This document shows positions 31,201 to 35,107 of a DNA stretch of 35,107 nt, in pieces. Both the position numbers and the translations under genes were made by a program. The notes under the pieces were generated by a model. That model was not told where the DNA came from. It saw only the letters and a program-made list of their open reading frames with translations, and searched no databases. Origin of the DNA: an uncultured Streptococcus sp. (GTDB lineage: Bacteria; Bacillota; Bacilli; Lactobacillales; Streptococcaceae); assembly GCF_938020365.1 (NCBI RefSeq), contig NZ_CALIIB010000074.1, positions 1 to 35,107 of the forward strand. Reading direction: 5' to 3'. The first letter of the stretch is position 1, and each line of letters opens with the position of its first letter.

Positions 31201-31848
31201 GAAAACGACGCGATTTCTGCTGAGCACAAAGCCGAGAACGATGCTCTCAAGGCCAAGTGGAAGGCCGAGGATGAGCAGATCAAGAAGCAAGAAGAAGCTG
31301 AGGATAAGAAGCGAGAGAAGGAAGAAAAAGAAGAAGACGAACGGATCAACAAGCTAAAAGAGACCGGCGAATATTACTACGGCTACAAGGTCTTATCAGC
31401 TGACGGCAACAATCCCTATGCTCATGAGGAAACCCGTGAGGAAAAAATTGGGAAAGCTACTGTTCAAAAGGTTGGTGAATCAGTCGGGCTTGGTGGTTTA
31501 GCTAATGCGCTTGTTGAGATGTATAATATTGTTGTAGATACTAACAATGATGTGCAGGCGGCAATCCCAGCATGGCAGGCAGCCGCAGCAGGTGACTCAA
31601 GCGGTCTAGCTCACAATTCAGCTGTGATTGCGGAGAAGAATAATAAGCAGCTCGAATCTGATCTAGAGAGCTTTATTCCTGGTGCGATAGCTTCCAGCCT
31701 AGAGGTTGCGCTTTCTGGTAGCTGGAAGGCCGGTCGGGAAGCTCCGCTGGTTGGCACTATTAATACGGGTATTAGCAAGGCAGAACTTCGCCAAGAGCTG
31801 GACTATCTTCACTCTAAGCAGCGCCGTTCTGTAGTACGAGTTCGATAG
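25270..31848 (+). CDS. Tape measure protein with NlpC/P60 and lytic transglycosylase domains
   Basis: The tape measure sets tail length and helps the DNA enter the cell. At 2192 residues it is the longest gene here. The N-terminal 200 residues are charged and helical, and a hydrophobic, Gly/Ala-rich run lies near residues 558-632. A NlpC/P60-type peptidase follows (QYGGTGNPSWDCSG with Cys1411, GHMAGTIDG with His1467). Then comes an SLT-type transglycosylase with Glu1624 (MDESSGDAG, GVGLLQIIPSTFEAY, ALRYYRARYG). Residues 1863-1939 and 1988-2042 form 11-residue repeats (coiled coil). ATG 25270 is the only start, because a TGA precedes it. Both hydrolase domains probably open the cell wall at infection. 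Confidence 0.95.
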   Translation: MAAIPIGEGAIRIFPNADEFHTKLRAILAKARKDVSEIAVPLKLEENDFTVDLDLIKQEIADLDGEIIEVDVLLMGQQEFKRDLQRFREELSDESIEIKVELEKSALEHVNEQLDNLKEENDRLDFEVFVHKKQAELELRQLKQEYDNVDLKWTVKTDVDHIPRPEEVMPQREVQRPVVIPKQPIIQAPEVPLPVPDIKKFETEWNSLNFVPKLLSTMSSQWEAGIRQIYDPYVNMIVKVGRKMKEPFEKFGKFIEKTETLEEFWQGLKRGAASAGKDLDKLKAKFQKFSGAAKAAFHTLRRTTFPQLNTIYHAFNKLSLATKQFGANLVHVSKREAKFMLDAFVSLGNAIVTSFHTAVFKARVALNKLSGVGKTVLGFVKSGLSNIGPLLGQVLEAAFFDAYKGLSRLSNWFASLVANPLIQGLPRALAPMASKIAGVFALLSLEAFRHLPALGRMFTALGQHVTTFVRSARAKLARFFAFFGRIGSFILRPFRAVFGKIRGLFSSLIATAKRFTAPLIGAFGRWAAKSKAVFGILKRGFARLGQYVAGFARMAVGMFAKIGGILFQAIMPALMAVGAGLGAMAGQAAIGMVMSLANALISVAGGAALIAPGLLMAAGISFAALKIGLDGVKEGVKAAFSAESPEEFEKAIEKLSPSVQGVARSLREFKPMWDDIKKATQENLLQDLGPEMGKTLQNLLPTFGEGLKGIATAWNGAFKGAFAELQTDQARTGLQTIMQGATEMANNMQPVLANVIAALGSLGEQSAKYLGGIGTYFADLSQRFRDWAEGLKQIDPSTGMSKFDSIIQSAQKNASLLKDIFGGIFGVIGNILKASSEGGGGMLAGLAEGAQKLKDITAEGTPGFQALVGFFQQASNAARELATLIEPILTIATSIGSALAQVAAAAIPGIKVALDALASGLQPLMDIAPRIGQMLGDAFAALGPALQGLGAALAPLIEGIVSGLSIAVQGLGQALTPIMNALGPAMEALKPVLESVGQGLSAIFIALEPIITSSINLISQLMPVVQTVMDLLGQIAAKALEVIAPLFTGHDSVIAQLVQALEPLAQVLGDAILKVLDALAPVIPMISDGFGRLLAACIPLVDPIKEVIDLLGRMLVDAINWLKPLIPPLIDTIVAIGKACVDLVVPAIKIFMGIIQAAWPIISSVIEFAVKTIIAPALELIAGACKILGGVFGWLVNNVIIPLIDIWKAVMKGVGEFISWVIDNLITKPIEGLEGIFRKAVDMIKGVWNGLKKIFSDPVEFLVNTVYNDGIVALWNKVAGFLGMDDKKLEKFSYASKYASGGVLPGYTPGTDVHKYYNPYLGWLYLSGGEAIMRPEWTQAVGGPAAVEAMNKTAREGGVGAVRRMLGQGAAYKKGGTIDLDKRIAELFRELKPEHGKPYQYGGTGNPSWDCSGIWSGITQFLNGGDLRGGRIFNTESNFESYGYVPGLSGRVTIGVLSGQGGGTNGHMAGTIDGVNIESGGSNGVQIGGLAIGSDNGMFNHTYTLKEFLGEFVSGGHGGGGFVNLVLQQVMHAITAILDPIENLIKEKLGGNGWKDLQAGLAMKILSGVKDFALDKAKAFGGSAGVAGNAESWREMAKAAMRRVGFNADDPRQVQAMLEQIMDESSGDAGTAQRIVDVNGTGDAAGVGLLQIIPSTFEAYRDPSLPNDRRDPMANMVAALRYYRARYGDDLTTRWGHGKGGYDKGGHAVGVGYMPKYTLEPERVLSPAQTRAFDVLVYRMLPAYIDEAKKKPFDFDSNFKLLVKELKGLRSDLDRDRDKWIDAQSDKILVDYRNHAEKKVKIDPVDLEKLKNQDKKEVEKAERHWKKADTAVRTATYDPQAYLKAEEEAKKRLDKEQDEKKQKEREARKEQRKKEREARAEERKKIREGIQEQRKKEREARTEQRKEERKERAAERRQESKERRNQRREERKQLQGDRKKLTDDEKKALEEKTDAENDALREQREAENDAISAQHKAENDAISAEHKAENDALKAKWKAEDEQIKKQEEAEDKKREKEEKEEDERINKLKETGEYYYGYKVLSADGNNPYAHEETREEKIGKATVQKVGESVGLGGLANALVEMYNIVVDTNNDVQAAIPAWQAAAAGDSSGLAHNSAVIAEKNNKQLESDLESFIPGAIASSLEVALSGSWKAGREAPLVGTINTGISKAELRQELDYLHSKQRRSVVRVR
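30856..31296 (+). repeat. Coding repeats: 11-residue (hendecad) units in the tape measure
   Basis: Seven units from 30856 to 31086 have the form KEREARKEQRK, KEREARAEERK, KIREGIQEQRK, KEREARTEQRK, EERKERAAERR and so on. After a 15-residue spacer, five more run from 31132 to 31296: AENDALREQRE, AENDAISAQHK, AENDAISAEHK, AENDALKAKWK, AEDEQIKKQEE. Each is exactly 33 bases. The DNA differs at synonymous sites, so the protein pattern is selected. Hendecads favour straight or right-handed coiled coils. Confidence 0.8.
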
Positions 31849-31856
31849 GATAAAGG

Positions 31857-32762
31857 TTGACACATAGGAATCTTCTTCCGGTAATCATTGTGTACCAGGG
31901 TCCGCCGAGGTGGGATGGTACAGAATGGATAAACGGAGATAAGTTCTTTATCTCTGGGGATAAATTCAACCATCGTAATTTAGGGGTTGAACTGGCAAAT
32001 GGCATTGACGGATTAGAATTTCCCACAAGGGAGTTCCGTTATGATACTGACGCCAACACCCCAGGCTCTCGCTTTGTTTCTTCGGTGGCCACTCGTCGCA
32101 GCCTAAAGTGCAGCGTTAATATTTTTGGCGACTCCGTAGAAGAGATGCGCCGAGCGAAGGATCGCTGGTTCTTGAACCATCCTGAAGGTGCGCCTGGTCG
32201 GCTGTGGTTTTTTACCAACACCGGTGAGCATCGTTATCTTTCCGCTTATGCAGCGGAAAATGCAGGTTCGGCAACTTATGATAAAGACCCAGGACTTCGA
32301 GGAGTTACTACCCTAGAATGGGGGTGGACTTCGGACAGTCCTTACTTCTATGGTTTCCGAGAAAAGAAGGCTTTGAAACCAAAAGGGGGTGGGGAATACG
32401 AAGTGTACTTCTACAATCCCTCAACTGCTCCCCAGGTCTTCCCAGAGCTATTCCTCCCCGGACCCGGACAGTGGGAGCTTTCATTAGGTTATGAGCAACC
32501 TACTTTTCGTACCCCTAAATTAGTTGATGGAGATATAGCGAAACTTGATTATGACCAGAAAGCATTGTCATTCACCCGCAAACGGCAGGACGGACGGATT
32601 GAGAATCTCTGGCCGTCTATGGTTGGTAATCGTCCTTTATACTGTCTTGAGCCGCAAACGGTTAACAAAGTAACAATTAAGAATCTCCAAGACATTAACG
32701 ATCGTCCAAAAGAGAAATGGCCAGTTCTTAGCTTTACCCCGGAGTATATTTCATGGACATAA
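31857..32762 (+). CDS. Minor tail protein, Dit-like (distal tail)
   Basis: TTG 31857 has AGGA six bases upstream. The 301-residue protein follows the tape measure, the place of the distal tail protein that joins tube and tip. It has FISGDKFNHRNLGVELANGIDGLEFPTREF at the N terminus, a DRWFLNHPEGAPGRLWFFTNTGEHRYL segment and a C-terminal PVLSFTPEYISWT. These match the first minor tail protein of actinophages. It overlaps the next gene by 10 bases. The assignment to Dit is by position and pattern. Confidence 0.75.
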   Translation: MTHRNLLPVIIVYQGPPRWDGTEWINGDKFFISGDKFNHRNLGVELANGIDGLEFPTREFRYDTDANTPGSRFVSSVATRRSLKCSVNIFGDSVEEMRRAKDRWFLNHPEGAPGRLWFFTNTGEHRYLSAYAAENAGSATYDKDPGLRGVTTLEWGWTSDSPYFYGFREKKALKPKGGGEYEVYFYNPSTAPQVFPELFLPGPGQWELSLGYEQPTFRTPKLVDGDIAKLDYDQKALSFTRKRQDGRIENLWPSMVGNRPLYCLEPQTVNKVTIKNLQDINDRPKEKWPVLSFTPEYISWT

Positions 32763-34492
32763 ACTACAATCGTTATCTTAACCTTCAACCAGGCCAAGCC
32801 CGGGGTGGACTCCCCATTAACTACAACTCCGAACCTTGGCGGGAAACAGAACAATTTGAAGGGCTTCCTGAATTTTACCGACCAGCTAAAGAGCGAGAGG
32901 ATGAGTACAAACTCACCATTGAAATTCGTGACGGGCAAGGCCGGTGGCTCGGCAATGTTGAAGATTACGTTGAAGCGGATGTTACCTGGACGTCAGAGGC
33001 TGATGCTACAGATGCAAGTAGTTTCACTCTAGCTGGAACAAGCTCTTGGTCAAAGTATTTTCTACGCACTAATATTCAGGTCTGCCTGGTTCATTTCATT
33101 GTTTCCCGAGCTGGTTATATTATCAAGACTTGGACAGGCCGGGTTTCTCGGGTTGGTTGGTCAGGTTCCGGTCCGCAATCAGAACTAAAGGTAGAATGTG
33201 ACCACGATAAGATCTGGCTTAAGTATATGCTTGCGTGGCCAAGCCCGTTTATGGCGCTCAATTCGCAAGTACCCAAGCGGGATATGGCGTCAGGTCCGGC
33301 AATTTGGCTTATGAAACAATACTGCATTAAAGCAGCTATTCGTTTACAGGTCCCATCTAACCGGTTAATCTTTGGACTTGAGCAAGCCTTGGCAGCTCAT
33401 GAGTATCAAGAAAACGAGACAAACTGGCGCAACCTGCAAGACTTCATGTATCCAGTAGTGGTAGTGCCAACAAAAAAGACTCAAGACACCGCACCAATAA
33501 CTGCGCTTGTGGCGCAAATGGATACCTTGGCGGAGCTTAGTGCTGAATGCTGCAAAGACTACAACATTCTACCTAATGTTTACTTCTTTGTTCCCGGTCG
33601 GGATGTTTCCCCACCAGGACTATTCCTTAGCCGCCCCTGCGTCGTGATTGACTTTATTGATAAAGATCGGTCCCGGACTGATCCGACTTATCATAATTTC
33701 TGGTCTAATCTCACCGAGACAGCGAGAATCTATCTGCGAGGCTTATTTGGTCGATATGATATGCCACCAAGCTTGGATGCAACAGAAAATACTGACTATC
33801 TCAAATCATTCTTTGGCACCGATGGACAGCGGTACAACGTCGCTTGGCCAATCTTCCGCAACAGCGAACAGCACTGGTCACAGTTTGAAATCAGCGCCTA
33901 CGCGCCAACAAGCACCAGCTCTATTACAGGCGGGAAATCAAACGAGTTCCTAAATCAAGGGATTAAGCTGATTGTTCGTACGTTGATTCAGCAAGCACTC
34001 CAGCTTATCGGTGTCGCGTTTGACCTGTTTCTTAGCTGGTTGACCGGTAAGTTAGATGATATTTTCTTCGCCTACCAGCGAGCAGAGGATAAGGAACACC
34101 GGAAATTCCTTGGGGACTTTGCCTTATTTGAGGATTACGGCGGGAAAGGTTCAACCGCGTATAGTTCGGCTGCGGCTCAAGCCCTGCGTATGCAGCGTTA
34201 TTCGGCAATGGGGTATAAGACAGCGAACTTTACCGGTGACTCTGCTAGCTTCTTACCCTTCCGAATCTTTGAAGACTTTGACGTACTTGATCCCGTAGCG
34301 TGGGAATCCCCAGATGGAAAGATCTTTCCAGAGCGCATTAAACAGATTACGTTAAGTTCTAATCGGTCTAACGGTGTGCGTTTTGAATTAAAACTCGGCG
34401 AGACAGACCGTCCTGAAGAACCTTGGGCCATTCAGTCTCGTGCTAACGCAAGGTTTACCCGAGCAATTGAATCCGCTTTTAACTCAGATTAA
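32753..34492 (+). CDS. Minor tail protein, Tal-like baseplate component
   Basis: ATG 32753 has GGAG eight bases upstream. The 579-residue protein fits the second minor tail protein of actinophages, thought to form the baseplate hub next to Dit. It has a DGQGRWLGNVEDYVEADVTWTSEAD start region, DSASFLPFRIFEDFDVLDPVAW near the C terminus, and a final part with QITLSSNRSNGVRFELKLGE as in similar proteins. No peptidase motif is seen here; cell-wall hydrolysis is supplied by the tape measure. Confidence 0.75.
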   Translation: MDINYNRYLNLQPGQARGGLPINYNSEPWRETEQFEGLPEFYRPAKEREDEYKLTIEIRDGQGRWLGNVEDYVEADVTWTSEADATDASSFTLAGTSSWSKYFLRTNIQVCLVHFIVSRAGYIIKTWTGRVSRVGWSGSGPQSELKVECDHDKIWLKYMLAWPSPFMALNSQVPKRDMASGPAIWLMKQYCIKAAIRLQVPSNRLIFGLEQALAAHEYQENETNWRNLQDFMYPVVVVPTKKTQDTAPITALVAQMDTLAELSAECCKDYNILPNVYFFVPGRDVSPPGLFLSRPCVVIDFIDKDRSRTDPTYHNFWSNLTETARIYLRGLFGRYDMPPSLDATENTDYLKSFFGTDGQRYNVAWPIFRNSEQHWSQFEISAYAPTSTSSITGGKSNEFLNQGIKLIVRTLIQQALQLIGVAFDLFLSWLTGKLDDIFFAYQRAEDKEHRKFLGDFALFEDYGGKGSTAYSSAAAQALRMQRYSAMGYKTANFTGDSASFLPFRIFEDFDVLDPVAWESPDGKIFPERIKQITLSSNRSNGVRFELKLGETDRPEEPWAIQSRANARFTRAIESAFNSD

Positions 34493-34503
34493 GGAGAATT
34501 ATT

Positions 34504-35019
34504 TTGGCAACTGTTCGTGATCTAGTCGCACGGCTAGAGTTTACTACTGAAGCTGATGCTCTGGACTTTTTACAAACAGGACGCATGGCACTTTTGATGG
34601 AAGATAATCAGTTAAATATCCCGCTTCCTACTGGACCTAAGGGTGAGCAAGGCCCTCCTGGTCCCGCTGGGAAGCCACTTCGTCCCGATATCGTGATTGA
34701 TGAGCCAACAGACCTTCAAGCGATGGAAAAGCTGCGTGCACAGGCGCGTCAACTCAAAGCTTTGAATCAAGAAGTCAACGGCTATTTTGCGATTAATAAG
34801 CCGACCAAGACTGGGTTCTTTTATACTCGTGGTGGCTGGGTTACCATTGAGAGCTTATTTGGTGGTGGCTCTGAGGTGGTTCCCGGGAAGTTTACTTTAC
34901 CGGTATATTTTGAATCTGTTGCTGAGCCACAACCGCCTGCTAGTGGATGCGTAATGTACTTCCATGATAACAAGCTCAAGATTCGGAAATCGAATGGGGC
35001 TGTTGTAGTTCTTGGTTAA
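34504..35019 (+). CDS. Collagen-like minor tail protein, 171 aa
   Basis: TTG 34504 has AAGGAG (34491-34496) seven bases upstream. A short N-terminal part (TVRDLVARLEFTTEADALDFL) is followed by five Gly-X-Y triplets at residues 44-58 (GPKGEQGPPGPAGKP). A helical segment and a beta-like C terminus (VMYFHDNKLKIRKSNGAVVVLG) complete it. Such short collagen-like stretches join tail-tip domains in many phages. It probably belongs to the tail tip or a fibre. Confidence 0.75.
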   Translation: MATVRDLVARLEFTTEADALDFLQTGRMALLMEDNQLNIPLPTGPKGEQGPPGPAGKPLRPDIVIDEPTDLQAMEKLRAQARQLKALNQEVNGYFAINKPTKTGFFYTRGGWVTIESLFGGGSEVVPGKFTLPVYFESVAEPQPPASGCVMYFHDNKLKIRKSNGAVVVLG

Positions 35020-35027
35020 CCACAAAG

Positions 35028-35076
35028 ATATAAGAAGCGAATCCACTATCGGAGCTCTTCAGCGCTGTTCTTATAT
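35028..35076 (+). other. 9-bp inverted repeat at the right edge
   Basis: ATATAAGAA (35028-35036) pairs with TTCTTATAT (35068-35076), with a 31-base loop. It follows the last complete gene. No T-run lies after it, so a terminator is doubtful. TTG and ATG codons at 35084 onward may start the next gene, which is cut off by the window edge. Confidence 0.4.
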
Positions 35077-35107
35077 ATTAGCGTTGATGATGTTGGGGTT
35101 CGGCTTG

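Noticed and set aside
1..35107. Integrase, excisionase, attachment site or immunity repressor
   Set aside because: No frame shows tyrosine or serine recombinase motifs or a repressor-type helix-turn-helix protein. The antirepressor alone does not prove a temperate phage.
35020..35107. Start of a lysis gene at the right edge
   Set aside because: TTG/ATG codons at 35084 onward give only a few residues before the window ends and there is no clear ribosome site.

Overview
The window is a large part of the genome of a tailed, siphovirus-type double-stranded DNA phage. All credible genes lie on the + strand. The small terminase has the WW-x-x-W-x-S-P and LTPE-x-R-x-x-LRW motifs seen in actinobacteriophages. 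The order terminase, portal, MuF, scaffold, decoration, capsid, connectors, tail tube, frameshifted chaperones, tape measure, Dit-like, Tal-like and collagen-like minor tail is also typical of them. I infer an actinobacterial host of moderate GC (Corynebacterium-like is a guess). No lysis cassette, integrase, repressor, DNA polymerase or tRNA gene is visible, so the genome continues beyond this window.

Layout. 1-694: intergenic, rich in CTAG at the left edge, then copies of a motif with core TGACCTGC, a sigma70-like promoter and a long structured leader. 695-3554: five small genes of unknown function, each preceded by a related leader and often a hairpin. 3555-4639: about 1.1 kb without a convincing gene, dense in palindromes and competing hairpins. 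4640-5164: terminase small subunit, closed by a terminator. 5165-6286: a 1.1 kb region with dozens of copies of AACTCAA/TTGAGTT and more TGACCTGC motifs, a strong candidate for a replication origin or multi-operator array.

6287-9057 is a tightly overlapping operon of eight genes: a NrdI-like flavoprotein, a DUF6378-like protein, and small unknown proteins including two tandem paralogues of under 60 residues. 9058-9434 holds stacked hairpins or terminators and a promoter. 9435-11870 encodes an antirepressor, an unknown protein, and a ThyX thymidylate synthase fused to a MazG-like pyrophosphohydrolase domain. A clear terminator (11881-11910) and an extended -10 promoter (11944-11952) then separate this from the late genes.

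11986-35019 is the late operon. It starts with a small basic protein and an HNH endonuclease next to the large terminase. Head genes follow (portal, MuF, scaffold, decoration, major capsid), then an acidic disordered protein, four head-tail connector or tail terminator genes, and a major tail protein with an extra N-terminal domain. Next come a fibre-like protein, chaperones joined by a -1 frameshift at CCCAAAA, and a 2192-residue tape measure with two peptidoglycan hydrolase domains and an 11-residue repeat coiled coil. Two baseplate-type proteins and a collagen-like minor tail protein end the run. Many late genes start with TTG.

The most interesting material is non-coding (the two motif regions and the palindromic region at 3555-4200). 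Next are the ThyX-MazG fusion, the NrdI-like gene without a visible reductase, and the hendecad tail of the tape measure.
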